From Sinotaia quadrata (taxonomy: Eukaryota > Mollusca > Gastropoda > Architaenioglossa > Viviparidae): a stretch of DNA of 64,000 bases. The DNA lies in contig CM054179.1 in the NCBI GenBank assembly GCA_028829895.1, forward strand, positions 38,735,117-38,799,116, read 5' to 3'. Positions within the stretch are counted from its first letter, which is position 1; every line of letters begins with the position of its first letter. The notes below the pieces were generated by a model. That model was not told the DNA's origin, did no database searches, and saw only the letters and a list, made by a program, of their open reading frames with translations. The position numbers and the translations under genes were made by a program. This document shows, one piece after another, positions 21,560 to 36,000 of this stretch.

Positions 21560-23778
21560 AAATGATAATTCTGTCATCTACTGACATTTCCTATATATTC
21601 TTTTCAAATCTTCTCAACATGCACGCAGATGTGAAATTAGAATTGCTAAAAATGACAGACATAAGTTGGCAGCAAATCCAAGCAAGCTACTGAAATCTGT
21701 TTGGAACATATAAAAAATGTTCAACAGTTATTTGTGACCATGTAAACTATTGTAAAACATTTTTTTTTTTTAAAAGGGCAGTAACCATGTGGAGATTGAA
21801 ACTAAATATATATATATGTATATTAAAATAACCCTTCAAAACTTGCACTAATAAACAATGCTACCAATATCATCCCACCACATTTACAATGCACTGACAA
21901 ATCAATAAGAAATAAATATTTAAAACTAACACTCTGTGACAAGCAACATTTTCAATATATCAGCATAATAATGAACAAACTGAAATAAATAAAACAAATA
22001 AACCAACATGAATAACATTGCCATCTTTCCCTCCAGATTGGAAATAAACAAACAATTCTAAAAGTTTAGGAATTCAGGCTCAAATGAATGCAATTAGAGT
22101 TACAAAGAGTCTCACAACAAACAAGGTGTTTTATGTTTTTAAATGCCTAAAATATTAGACAAAAATACATTTAATAAAATGTACAACAATAAAAAAATAT
22201 GAGTACAATGAAAGTGAGAGAGGGAGAAACTTTTTAACAACAACAAAAAAAAAAAAGGTTGCAGTGAAGCTCACAACAAACAATTTAAGAAAATCTTCAA
22301 TGCCCCCAAATACTGGACCCTCTCTCTCTTAAATGGTATGTGTGTGGGGAGCACTGACACTCTCTCTGGGGACAGACTAAATTAAAATAATGGACAAATA
22401 ATAAGCAAAACTAGATAAAAAAATTTATAAACTATTGCAGGTTGTGTCTATTGCACTGAGCTCTTGCAGTAACAATGTGACCAAAGAAATAAAAAGCATT
22501 AGAAAAATAAAAATTACATAAATAAAACATGAAAGTGTAACAACAAAATCCAGTGGCATAACTGTGGTTAAACAAATCTAGCATATGTGCTTTCAATACA
22601 ATCATATATAAGGGGGAAGAAAAAAGGTATGTAGACTATATTAGGTATAAGTTATTTTCCTGTGATCCCATATAATCCTACATTCCCAATATAATAAATT
22701 AATTGTAGACAAAATGTTCAGAATCATATATTAATGTAGACATCGTCATCTTAAAACTAATATAATGTACCAAACAACTTTACCACGTGATGTGAAGCCA
22801 TTGTGTCCAAGAGAGTGATTTGTTAAAATCTTATTTTACTGCAATGCTTACAGAAGATACAAAAAAAAAAAATAATAAGCAATGAAAACAAGATACAAAA
22901 AGATACAAATTGCTAGCTGTACAACTCAGGTTTGATGGTCTGGTTACTGTAAACGGAAGGATGAGTAAATTGATGGGTATTTAACAACAGTTTAAAGTTT
23001 GATTACTGAAAATTATATGACAAAGCAACAAAAAGCATAAATCACTGGGTACACACACAACAGGACTGAAGGCTTAGTTAGTGAAAATGATATGAATAGG
23101 CAATTATAAACAAGACACAAAAAGCAACACAAAACAAAATAAATTTTGGAGTAATATTTCAAGTGTAATGCTAATTTATTTTTAAATCCCAAAATTACTT
23201 TGTGAAAGTTGGGCACATTATACACACAAGTAAATATTTTTAAAGATTTGTTTTGGCAAATTCTGTGTAAAGATGACGGATGAAAACATCAAATCATGGC
23301 AACACTAAAAATCAATATTTTGGCAAAACCTTTACAATTTCATTACCAAAAAGTAACTAAGCTTAAAATTAAGAGCATCAAAATCCTCAAAAATTATGAT
23401 TTTATAGTGATACACTGAATAATACAGAACTAACTTTGTTCAATAGACAGTAGATCACAAATCCCTTTGAATTACTGTATCCCATCATGTTAAAACAGGT
23501 GCTCAAAACAACTTTTACCTTTAAACTCTTGAAAGAACTGGTATCAAGGGAATATATGTTAGTACATATATATATATATATATATAACAGTAAGGCTCTA
23601 ATCCAATATATATATATCCCTGTACCAATTTAATCTATGACTAAAACTGGTTTGTCTAACAGCCAACAAAGTTGGCATGAACATTATACATAAAATAATA
23701 GATTTTTTTTCTTTTTTGATAAAATTCAGAGTAAATATATATATATATATATGCATTATACCTGAGATTTTATATAGT

Positions 23779-24010
23779 AATTTCTAAAGGAAGATGATGG
23801 GGCAGGATAAGAGATATTGGAAAACCAGACAAAACCCAAATGGCTATTTAACACAGGAAACAATACATCTTGGAAGTGTAGTTTCTAAAGGAAGATGATA
23901 GGGTAGGATAAGAGGTATTGGAAAAACTAGATACACCCAGACAGCTGTTTAACACAGGAAACAATACATTTTGGAGGTATAGTTTCTAAAGGAAGATGAT
24001 GGGGCAGCAT
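23779..24010. repeat. ~102-bp tandem array, 2.3 units
   Basis: TTTCTAAAGGAAGATGATGG recurs near 23781, 23880 and 23983, with shared GGATAAGAG(A/G)TATTGGAAAA and AACACAGGAAACAATACAT segments between. A third, partial unit ends at about 24010. Confidence 0.85.
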
Positions 24011-27000
24011 AATAAGCAAAAAGTAATTAAACACAATCTAGCTTTATAACAGAGGTTAGGAGCTTTGGTTACCATGAATAATATGAAAATCAGACAAAAT
24101 TAGCTGGCTGGGCAATACAATTCCGGAGTGGAGAAAACAAAAATGAAAGAATTATCTATTGAAAAGTTAGCTATAAATTCTTAAAAATACTATTCAAATT
24201 CTAAATATTTTCAAAAAAATATTAATCTAAAATTTTGTTCAATATTGTTTCACAATAATCATACATTTAAAAATAATTAAGGTATTTTCCTGTTTACTAC
24301 TTATATTACAATAAGCCAATCCAACACATTATATAAGCATAGTCAAACTGGATTTACTTTTGTCATTTAATGTCAAAACTGCTGAGATAAACAACTGTTT
24401 ATGGAATGTATTTCACTTTTTACATTTTTCACTGCACAGCATAATAAGAGATCAAGAACATGTTCTTAATATAATAACAATTTTGTTTGCATCATGCAAG
24501 TCTACCAAGATTTTACTTAGCATTACCAGAAACAAAACAATTATCTGTGTACTGATTAATACAAGTTTTATATTCAAATACACTAGTTTTAGTTTATTTG
24601 GTAGACAAACAATGATCTCTTCAAAAACAGCAACTTCTATACATTGTTTTTTAAATTAAAAATTACTATTGACTTACCATGTTCTTTTTAAAAAAAATAT
24701 TTTTAAAAAAAACAAATTTCATCTGAATGCAAGATAAAGTATAATAATTAGTAAAACTAGATCAAATTTAAATTATGTTCAAGGAATTAGACATTCATTC
24801 TTTAATTAAATTTTCATTTGTTTCAATGCTATACATGTAGAAAACCAAGATCAAGTGAAATTTAGCATGCATTTAATTAAAAGAATAATCACTTAATTTA
24901 ATTATATACTTACTTATAAACCATTATAAATCTGTTTTGTCTTGTACTCTAAAGCATACTGGTATTTTTTCATTGCTTTTGTATATTACAATATATGTTT
25001 AATTTTTATACAATACTTAGAAGTATATTCAATATTTAAAATAAAATACTTGTCAATATTAAATATTAAAAAACTTATTTTTTTTTTTAATTCACCATTT
25101 ACATGCCTAAAATTTTAAAAACTGCCAAAAACATTAATATGATAATAACTAACTTATTTTACAGTTTACAAAAATATCAATGAATATGATAACTGCAATG
25201 ATAAATATTCTTTTATATAAAAAAATTACAAACTTTAAAACAGACAAAACTTTAAATAAATTTCTTTGGTATTTTTACCTTCTACTTCTTAGAGTACAGC
25301 CATGAAAAATATTAAAATAGCAAAAACAATAACAGTAAATTTATATTCTAATTTTATTTTAATTTTTATGTATTTTTGTGGAATAAAATACAAACAATAT
25401 TTATCTAGTCCTAAAAGATGGCAGCATAACATCTATAAAGATTATTCTCCCTTCTTTCAAACTTTTGTTTACATTCCTGACACAATCTATCTCTACAAGA
25501 AATGATAAATTTTGTCACAATTTAGCTCAATTTATTTGCAAACTTCACCCTCATTCTTTAACTCCATTTCCAGGTTAAATCATGTTTTCTCTTTTCATAT
25601 CTCTATGTAAATCACCGACTCTCTCACTTCCTCTTTAGTTTAACTACACCATTTTCTAGATTTATCCCCTTTCACATTTACAAACATTTTTCCTCACTCT
25701 ACCATTACAAAATTTCATTCTTGTTCTCTAAGATTTTGCTGTACTTTGTTTAGCTAACAAGGATGGAAAGTGTTTTGTACATCATATATTGGTATCATTC
25801 GAAAATAAAGATATGTAGATTAGTCTTAATTCTACCTCTAAATTTTATTTCTCTCTCTCTTTCTTACATCATTCATACAAAACACTTTCAAATAGTTTCA
25901 CACTGAATAAGAAATAAAATACCTTAATTTCAATTCTCTTAACATAATGGGATTAATCTTGCCCATTTGAACAGTATCAGTATCACAGATAATGGCACCA
26001 TAAATAAATGAGCCTATTTACATTGAGCCAATACTGCAGAGGTTGGGACTTTGAAATAACAGCAATAAAATATGGAACATAGGATGCTGTCATAGAAAAC
26101 AATCAAAACAATCCTTGACCTGCAATATTTTGAAATGAACATCTGGCAGTAATGTTTACTGTAGATTAGACAATTTTCATTCTCAGTCACAAAAAAGCAT
26201 TGTGGTTGTACTGTTCTTTCTTGCCCACATATGATCTTCATGTTCTAAATACACAGATATATACTTTATATATGGAGCAGGCTTGCTATTTTAGCCTGCT
26301 ATAAGATCCCAAAAACTGTTGCTCAAGTCCATATCTGACTGATACTGAACAATATTCTCTCTATTTTATGTATATGAGAAAAAAGCATTCAAGAAAATCT
26401 TGGTGTCATAAGTTTGCTTATTACAAATATATTTTCCCATAAAAAGAATGTGTTCATGAAGGACATAAAACTCAGAATACAAATGATAAAGCATGAATGT
26501 GTGTTGAGAGCTTAAATTACAGTTGTATTAATGAATGTAACTATTTAAACTAAAACAGAATGTAAAGATAATTAATTCAAGAATGTTTCACAACATAAGG
26601 AAAATAATTCTTCCAATTTATAGCAATAGGAATGAGCAAAAATGTGATCACAGTCATAACTTTGACCAATCTTCTATTTGGTGGTTTCATCTTGAATGAT
26701 AAACAAATGTTCCCTTTCAATCCCTGCAAATATACTCATTTATGATGCTCAAAAGTACTTTGAGTAAACTTTCAAAACTTTTGGCATTTTTCACTGTTAT
26801 AGACAACTTTTGATAGCCAAAGTCTTAAATACACTGACTTTAGAAATATGGGCATAAATCAAATTAAACATGTAAATGACACATGAAGAGTGTTGTAATT
26901 TCAAAGTAGTCCATCTGATGTGAACAGATTTATGAATGCTGTTGTATTATATAAGTAATGTAGAATGCATGCAAAATCAAAACAAGTGAGAATATTGCAG

Positions 27001-29170
27001 GTTTTTGGATCAAAAAGTGACAATTATAACTGAATTTTACATGTGGCAAATCAGTGTATTGCAAAATATTATATTTTATTATATGCATGTATATATTTTA
27101 TATAAATGACAGGTCTGCTAGAGCAGGAGCAAAACAACATAACAATCTGCTATATCTTTAGAAAAAAATATTCATTAAATAATAGTTTCATTTTACATTT
27201 ACATACAAATCATACCACTCAACACAAATAATCTATTTCAGCTTAGTGCCAATTAAAAACTTGGCTTTTTGCTGCCAAATGAGTAGAAATTACCAGTATA
27301 AATTAATCAGAGCAATGCTTCACTTAAATACATATAAATAATTTAAGAACATTCCTCTACTAAACATCATTATTACAACAGTACTTCTTAAATTATATAT
27401 ACATGATTTTTTACCTATAACCAATAGGCTTACTATACAAGCCTACACATAACAAATATTCATAAGTATGCAAAATATTACAATAGTTGTTTTTTTTAAA
27501 ACCAAGGACATCAAGAAATAATACTTTACAAATATTACGAAGCATTAAATCTATTGAGATTGTCTCTTTGAATAAAAGTTGAAATTAAGGATTAAGCCAA
27601 ACTTCTGGTGTCATCCAGCAAGAACAATCTTAGTATAGCAATAAGAAGTTGCCCAAATAAAATGATTAATCTAGTTTAGTTCAAAACCAGCCTACAATAA
27701 GATTAATGTATAGAAAACTTTTTAAAAGTGATAAACTGATTTAAAGTACTCAAACTTGATGTTAAAAAATACTATCTTTTCAAGGTATATTTTATAAACC
27801 TACAGAGAGGTTTGGATGGTTTAAAGCAGCATTTAAAGTTTATAGCATGTCACAATATACGATGTGTATAAATTTCACTATAATTCAGCAGAAACTATTC
27901 CACTTATAACTTCGTCATTTCAAATGCAAATAATTGTTAAATATGAGTAGAAAATGTAATATATTCTGTCATTTAAGCTACTTTATTTTTTCAAATGAGT
28001 TCGAGTGAAAGGAAATCAATTTATGTGTAATTCATATTACTTTTGATAGACATGCCAAAAGGTGACAAAGCACCATTACAGTTTAGAAAGCAACTGAGAC
28101 AATGCTAATTATAAAGTTTGCACTAGGCAAACCACAGATTTTTTAAAAATAAGTTTCAGTGAGATTTTTAAAAATAAAAAAGTTATCAATATTATTCTGA
28201 TAGCAAAAAGCTAGGCACTCTTAGACCAATATAAATAAAGATCAGGAATAGAATAACTACACTAACCCTTAAAATGACAGTGAAAAAAATTGATTGGTCT
28301 AGCATAAAGCACAGCATCCTTAGATAATACTAATTAGTTTTACTACTCATTTCCATTAGGCAGTGCTCAGTGTGTCTGTGCACAGCATTATGCAACAGAA
28401 AGTTGAGCCCTGCAAACCTTACATATTACATCTGATATGCAATCTTCATTCTTACTATATTTCAGTTTGAGATATTTTTATGCTAGTGTTTTTCACCAAT
28501 CATTTTTCTATTATTTGTATAACCTCTCATTGCTTCAATCTCAGAGAAAACAAAATTTACCAGAATCAATGACTATGTGTCTGACTGAGATGTAAAAAAA
28601 AAAAATTGTTACATGTAACTACTTTATAAAGTGACATTTCAGTTTATTCTGATTTCTTTTTATTGTCAATTTCAAATGACAGTTATCTTCTTGAGCAGGT
28701 TTATACAGTTTTCTGATTATGTGCACACTTAAAATGGAAAGTAAAATATATTTCTTATTTACTTATTTAGTATTTAGTGAGCATTTGGCTGCCATGGCAA
28801 CTTGGTATATGACCTAAAATACCATATATATATAGTTTGATAAGCTTACTTAAGCTTATATTATTTTTAACTATAAAAAATGTAGCATTTCCAGGGAATT
28901 ATGTTTTCAAAAATGTTATGATATCAGTGAATTAAGAGCTTTACATTCAGAGTTCAAAACAGCTGACAAATACTAATTAAGGGAGATGGTATATTGACTA
29001 AACAAAATCCCAATGACTAGGGTTTTGAACCTCTAACTTTGTGCATACAAGACTATCATTTAGACTGCATAGTCAGCTAATCATAAAAAAGTGGCTGAGA
29101 TAATTATTACAAACTGGACTTGAATAAGTGTATTAAACTGTTAAAAAGTGAAAGATAATTCCTAAATGAG

Positions 29171-29193
29171 AATACCCTGAAATACAGGGTATT
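29171..29193. repeat. 9-bp perfect hairpin 3' of LMBR1
   Basis: AATACCCTG, AAATA loop, CAGGGTATT. It lies about 630 bases beyond the LMBR1 stop codon and might fall within its 3' UTR. Confidence 0.7.
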
Positions 29194-29821
29194 TTCAATC
29201 TGAAATGTGACAAGCAAACCCCTAAGTCTCCCGACTTTCTCTCAACACTAAAGAAGTCACTTTGATAATAAGATTACTTTAAGTAGTGTGACCAAGCAGT
29301 ATTCATATACCATAATCTCTTTATGAATTCTTCTTAATCACTCTGCACGACTTTTAGATAAACGATCTACCTCCTTGATATTTAAGTACGACTCCATTTC
29401 TTCATAATTTAATTTTCAAAAATTCAATGACTGTTGACAACACAGTGAAAACAGATGGTTTTTCCCCCTTCAGACTGATTTACTAAAGTCATGATAATGG
29501 GGAAGAAAATGATTTTAAATGTAATTTTAAACAAAAAAAATATGAATACTTACCAGGTGTCTGTACTCTACAACCTAGTTCACAATTTTCTTTTCTGAGC
29601 ATCAATTGTGCTCATAGAGTGGTTTACATATACTGATGTTCAGAAGAGTAAGAATTTGGTTGCATGATGAAAAAATTGAATTGCATTCAATGTGTCAAAT
29701 CCATCCAGCACACTTTTCTTAATTTGCTTAACTACATGCTTTATGGCTCTAAAGCCAAGTTACAGCAGATTTTCATCAAAATTAAAAGAAAAGAAAATAT
29801 ATATATTAATTTATAAAGCTC

Positions 29822-30078
29822 TCATTCCTCCTTTTCATCCTTAAGTGTTCCTGATAATCCAGTACTACCATTTATTCCCACTGTCTGAGACCTTTTATCT
29901 CTGGAAATGAAAGCTATTAGTCGTACATATATTTCACGGCGCACAGCTGCTGTAAATTTGGTGACAAGAGAGAGACCAGTTGCTACAGCAAACACTATAT
30001 TGATAATGAGAATGAGGTAGAAGTTGCCAAGCCAATTCATGCTGCCAAAATTACCAATCAAGTCAAAGTTGGTGATAC
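29822..30078 (-). CDS. LMBR1: LMBR1 last coding exon (numbered 15 if one 5' exon is missing)
   Basis: It begins after TTGCTTCAG, in phase 1, and ends at TGA 29824-29822. It encodes FDLIGNFGSMNWLGNFYL, the final membrane segment, KFTAAVRREIYVRL and an acidic, serine-rich tail ending KDEKEE. The tail is not conserved in the family. Confidence 0.95.
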
Positions 30079-33000
30079 CTGAAGCAAAAATAAACTAAGT
30101 TAGTCACACCAATCAACTGAAATAAAAATATGCTAAGTTAGTGAAAACCCAAATATAAAAACACTAACTGATAAATGCCACTCAAAATAATGATAGCCAA
30201 CACTAAAGTAACAGGGCAAACTAACTCGTAATCGAAAATCTTATAATCTTACTTTATTTTTTTTTAAATAACAGAGTTCATGATATATTCAACAATATAC
30301 ATCAATGATCAGTAAATAAATAATGTTAATCATTCAGAAAATGATTTATAGGAGAGATGTGATTTTCTGAGATAACATATTGTCTTTTTCCTGATCTGAA
30401 TGTACCTTGGAGGTTACAGGTTTTCCATTTTGAAGAAGTGGGCTATGAAATGAAATAAAAAAGGTTGGATAGCTAGTGTGAAGAATCCATTCGACTGATA
30501 TTACCACATCCGTACTGCCACTTGATATGATAAGCAGCTCCCAATTAGGCCTAGATGACCTGCACAGTTATGATCTTTACGGTAAGACCCAGTCTGAACA
30601 AAAGACCAGTCCTACCACCTCTACAGCTTGGGAATGTTCACCTCCCCAAATTTGCTTCAGTAGATATACACACCAACTCATGCTCTTGTATACAAATCCT
30701 TCTTTATTTAATGGAAAAAATGGTGAATTTAGATTGAAAAAAGGCATGTTCCTCTCTGTGTGGAATTAAGTTACCTATGACATTAAAGGTGTAATACAAG
30801 ACAAAATTATTCAGTCAATGCAAAAGGGGAGGTAATCTGTCGTTAATCAAATATGGAATGACAGTTCTACAACTGAAGTTATAACTGATTGTATATTCTA
30901 CAGGTTAGAGTGCCAAGATATTTTAAAACTTGGTTGAAATGCAATATTCAAGATCCTGACATCACCTGACAGGCTAATTATAACTTGAGGCCAGATCAGT
31001 GCACAATGCCCCTCCTCTCCTAGAGTATTTTCCTCCCATCATATGATGGATAGAAAATTACAATGAATGCATAACTAGGAACATAAATGAATTTGATTCT
31101 TGGAAGGCCTGATTATAAGTCACATTGTGAGTGAAAATTCGAGCCTCATTTAGCAAATTCTTGACCATACCTAACCTGCTGTTCAAGATGGGTGCCCATC
31201 GCACCAATCAGCATTACATATTCCAGGCAGGCACACAGAAAATGGGTCAATCAGTGAAATGAAATTAAACTCAATGCATGTGGCTGTACTGATGATGTCA
31301 TAGTGTACTTGATCGTGTGGTGTACAATGGGCTTGCTGAAACATTTCAGGATTGCGAGTGAAAATTCAAGCATCATTTAGCAAAGGACCTTGACCATCAG
31401 TGTTTTTTTTTGATGTTGTCTCTGTTTCGTGAATGCAACAATGTAACGTAAAGCTGGCCATGTAAAAATACTGGCTCACTCACGTGCATGGACTAGAAGT
31501 GTTGCCTCTTTTTAATCCATACTTTCTGGTACTATATATTGGTTTAATTTATACACAATTCTGTTTTGTTCTGTCAAAAGTATAACATTACTTCATTCTA
31601 TGAACTGCACATATAAATCAATTAATTTTTCTGAACAACAATCAAATAATATTTTTTTTTAAAGTTTCCTTACCAAGCATTTTTGAGACAATGGGAAGCG
31701 CTGAGCTGAGTACAAGCAAAATGATACAGTTAAACATAATTTTGCCCATAGGTGTGTCACCTCGCTGTGGCTGCAGGTAGCAAAGGTATGGCAAACCAAA
31801 AAATCCCACTACAGCAGTACATATGAGATAGCTTTCAAAATGTCAAGGAGAATATATTGTTTTTAAAAAGATTTGAAAATGCAATTCAACTCACCAGGGG
31901 GTATCATGAAATAGGAAATATTCATTTTAAATTAAAGAAAGCTTTATTTATTATTTTTATTAATTAATATTGAAAAATTAACACATTATAGAGTGCTTTA
32001 TGAAAACCATTTCAAAATCACATTTTAAGTCTCATTTTTTTTAAGAACAAGTGAACAGGAATCCACTTCAAACAAATGTATTACTAAAACCAGATATTTC
32101 AGTAATGTCAACATTTCAAATGTCCTGGCAAAATTTAGGTAGCTAGTAGCTTTTATAAATATTATTTTAGGGTTATAAGTGGAATATAAAAACCAAAACT
32201 ATTGATTAAACACAAAGAGAGCCACAGGACAACACAGTCTCTAAAATGCGCTATGTGCAGTTGAAACATTAGTATGAAAGACAAAAAAGGAAAGTTACAA
32301 AATGAAGGCCAAAAAAGTTCCCAAAATAGAAATAAATATTTTAAACAGATTACAAAATTAAGAAAAAATGGTTACAAATATACATGTACAAAGATGAGAA
32401 TGGCAAATAAAAATGAACAAATATTACACAAGGGGGTGGGGGAAATTTAAGGCAAAATAGGTACAATAAAAATACAACATAAAATAATAACAAAATAAAT
32501 AAAAGGTTATAAAATAAAAATACAATGTTACAAAATGAAGACAGAAGATTTCAAAATAAAAATACAACGTTACAAACTGAAGACATAATGAAAGTCAAAG
32601 GTTACAAAATAAAATTACAAGATTACACATTGAAGACATAACGAAGGTAAAAGTTACAAACTGAATACATAATGAAGGTAAAAGGTTACAAAATAAAATA
32701 CAAGGTTACAAACTGAAGACATAATGAAGGTAAAAGGTTATAAAATAAAATACAAGGTTACAAACTGAAGATATAATGAAGGTAAAAGGTTACAAAATAA
32801 AAATAAATATTTAAAGGTGTAATACAAGACAAATTCAGTCAATGCAAAAGGGGAGGTAATCTGTCATTAATCAAATATGGAACGACAGTTCTACAACTGA
32901 AGTTATAACTGATTGTATATTCTACAGATTAGAGTGCCAAGATATTTTAAAACTTGGTTAAACCAACGGGCAAAGCTTTGATTGCATCAATAAATATTTA

Positions 33001-36000
33001 CAAACTGATGAAATAATGAAAGCAAAAGGTTACAAAATAAAAATATGAGGATACAAAATGAGGAATAAATGGTTAAAAAGAAAATGTAAGAAAAGGATAC
33101 AAAATGAGAACTATTTCTAATGCTGCTCCAACTGGACCAAAAGTGGACAAAGAAGTAAGCCCAAGAACTATGTCCTGCAACATATTTTTGTTGTTTGTAA
33201 GAAATAATATATACATAGTAACAGAGTAGTCTGGCAGAGGTAAATCAACATAAACAGTATTCTGTTAGACATAGCAAAACCCACATGAACATAGAAGGCT
33301 GGTATATAGAACAAAAACAAACATTGTACTATATTAGATATAGCAAACAAACAAAATACTGACATATATATGTGTATATTTGTCTCATCATCTTTTGTCT
33401 AGTTCATATTTCTATTAGCAATCAGACAAATAATGGTTAAACTGTCTTCTGACCAATATGGTTAGATTTTTGCTGATTTTAAAGTTTATTACTACAAAAA
33501 AAATGATTACTGTGTGCATGCTGCGTATGTGGATGATCAGTTTGTAAGAAATTAAATACGTCAACTGAATTAGTGCTTATAGAGTCAATATCCATAAATG
33601 ATAAAACTTTATTTTTCACAACAACAATGTATTTTAGTTACCAATTCTGAATGTGAAATATACAGGGTAGGTCAAAAGTATGTATACAATACTAAATGGA
33701 TCATGGCAGTTTATTTTATTTTTATTTATTTATTTTTCACTTTAATTTATTTATTATTTATTTTACTTTACAGGTATTTATAACCATTAATAATGTAATG
33801 AATTTCATTAAGTGTTTAACTTAGTAACAAGACTATATGTGGAACAGTATTGAATAATTACTATTGGCCCCCTCTATATTACATGAATAAAAATAAAGAA
33901 GACAGGCTGTAAAAATATAAAATTTTAAAAACAATTTTAATTGTTTTATATATAAACTGAAAGCAATCATGGTACACTTTTGGCAAAATCAAAATACAAT
34001 GACAATTATTTTTTTACAGCTGCAAAAGGATTTAAAATAAAGATAGGTCAGTGTGCTTACTTTACTCATTACTTTCCAACAGGGGTCAATTTTGTGATTT
34101 GCCAGTGAAAATAATTATTCTTTAAAACTAATTTTCTTTTCTTTTGACATGAAAATATGAATGGTGCACCCTCTCTGTTATCAAGATGCATCAATAAAAC
34201 ATCCTTCAAAGAATAGATTTTTATCAATTCAGTAATAAGTATATAAATTTAACATATTATTTTTACAAACCTGGGCACCAACGGGCAAAGCTTTGATTCC
34301 AATCAGAAGCAAAATTGTGTTTTGAGCAACGTTCAGAATACAAAAAACCTGCACGCAGATAATATATAACAAACCATACTTGAATAGATTAATACTTTTT
34401 CTCATTTGCAGATTAAAACAATTACAGCAAATTTTTCAAAATTTTTAACAGATGTCTTTCTGATACAATTTAGGTTTTATCTTCATTTACTTTAAAGCAT
34501 CCGGTTCCACTTAATAACAATTATTATCATAGCCAGGCAAATCAGAATTTCAAAATAACTTGGAATATTTCTAACATGACAAAACATTTTCTTTTAGCGT
34601 TGGTCAGCAAAAACTGATTTTACTTTGGTTCTATTTCATTCACACAAACATTTTTATTAGGCAATCCAATATATATATAGGGTTATTGTATCTAACATGT
34701 ACTCACTGTTAAGGCAAGAAGAAGCAGCATTACCACAGGATAAACTAGATTTTTGCGCCAAGATGAAACTTGCTGCCTTTTTTCTGCAAGTACACATATA
34801 AGTATAATTTTTTAAATGTGCAAAATATTTTTTCATAATAAAGAGTCCATCAGATTAGGACTTAGTTTATACAAAGCAACAGTTGACTCCTATAGTTGAT
34901 TCCTACCCATGCCATTGGAAGATAATATAATCAGACCTTAAAATGAAAATATTCTAATTCAACATCCACGATCACAAATTTAATTGTTGTATATTTCTAT
35001 ACTTGTCCAAATCAGCCACCTACTGATTTATTTGTGTCAGCTGATTCAGATTCATTTTTCATCAGTTTTTATACACAACTTTATCAGAACATATTTTGGG
35101 CATAGCAGATTTGTACAATATTAAGTAGAAAAAATTAGTGAGTCTACCTAATATATGTATGTATATGTAAGTATGTCTTAATTTTTATATATTTATGAGT
35201 AAAATTTTATTTCCATTTTGAAGCATACAATGGAAAAAAAATTATTCTTTGCCACTGTATGCTTTAAAATTGAAATGCTGTCTTATTTTATTTGCGAATG
35301 CATGATAGCGAGTCAGTTTCTCTCTCTCAAACACACACATGCATACATGCATGCAAATGCACTCATATGACATCAAAAACACTGACTGTTATCATAAACA
35401 AAACTAAGCATGTTTCAAGATGATATTATGTTAGTCTCATTCAATTAGATTTGTTTAGATTTTCATTTTATAGAATATTTAATGCCAATAAGCCATCTCC
35501 AATGCATAAAAGAAAAATATTGTCTAATTTAACCCAGCTGCTGTGAATTATAAAAACAACACAATAGAAAATAAAAATTCTTAGCTGGTACTAATCTGGA
35601 AATCTGAAAAAAAACATTGTACTTGTCCAAATCAGCTATCATATGATCCCTTTGTACTTCAGTTTTTTGTTTCTTGTTCATATCAACCATGTCATGATTT
35701 ACTTTCGTTTACCATGTTTATTTGACAAAATCAGCCATCATTTCATTCATTTTCCAGCTGGGATTCCCTAGTTCAAATCACACTTTTATCCTGGAGATAT
35801 AAGGGATAACAAAACTGTGTGAGATAAAATAGGACTACTTACCAAGTTGTATACGAAGAAGCGTCTTTAGTTCTAATTTTTCTTCTAATTCAAGAATATT
35901 TTCTTGACCATTTGCTATATGGACTGGACCTGTCAGACAAGAAAAAAACAATGCTATGCATTTAACTCTATTCCATACCACATAAGGAATTTGAACCATT

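Larger units (their letters stand above)
16075..29821. other. Long AT-rich intergenic region between LINE remnant and LMBR1
   Basis: No gene is supported in 13.7 kb. It contains the (TG)n microsatellite at 16363-16402, a CpG-bearing patch at about 16790-17270, a ~39-bp array at 18366-18505, a (CT)n/(CA)n tract at 19088-19117, a palindrome at 20640-20665, a duplicated 66-bp-spaced block at 21452-21559, (TA)n runs near 23566-23587 and 23737-23752, a ~102-bp array at 23779-24010 and a hairpin at 29171-29193. Open frames are short and AT-driven. The right end includes the 3' UTR of LMBR1. Confidence 0.6.
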
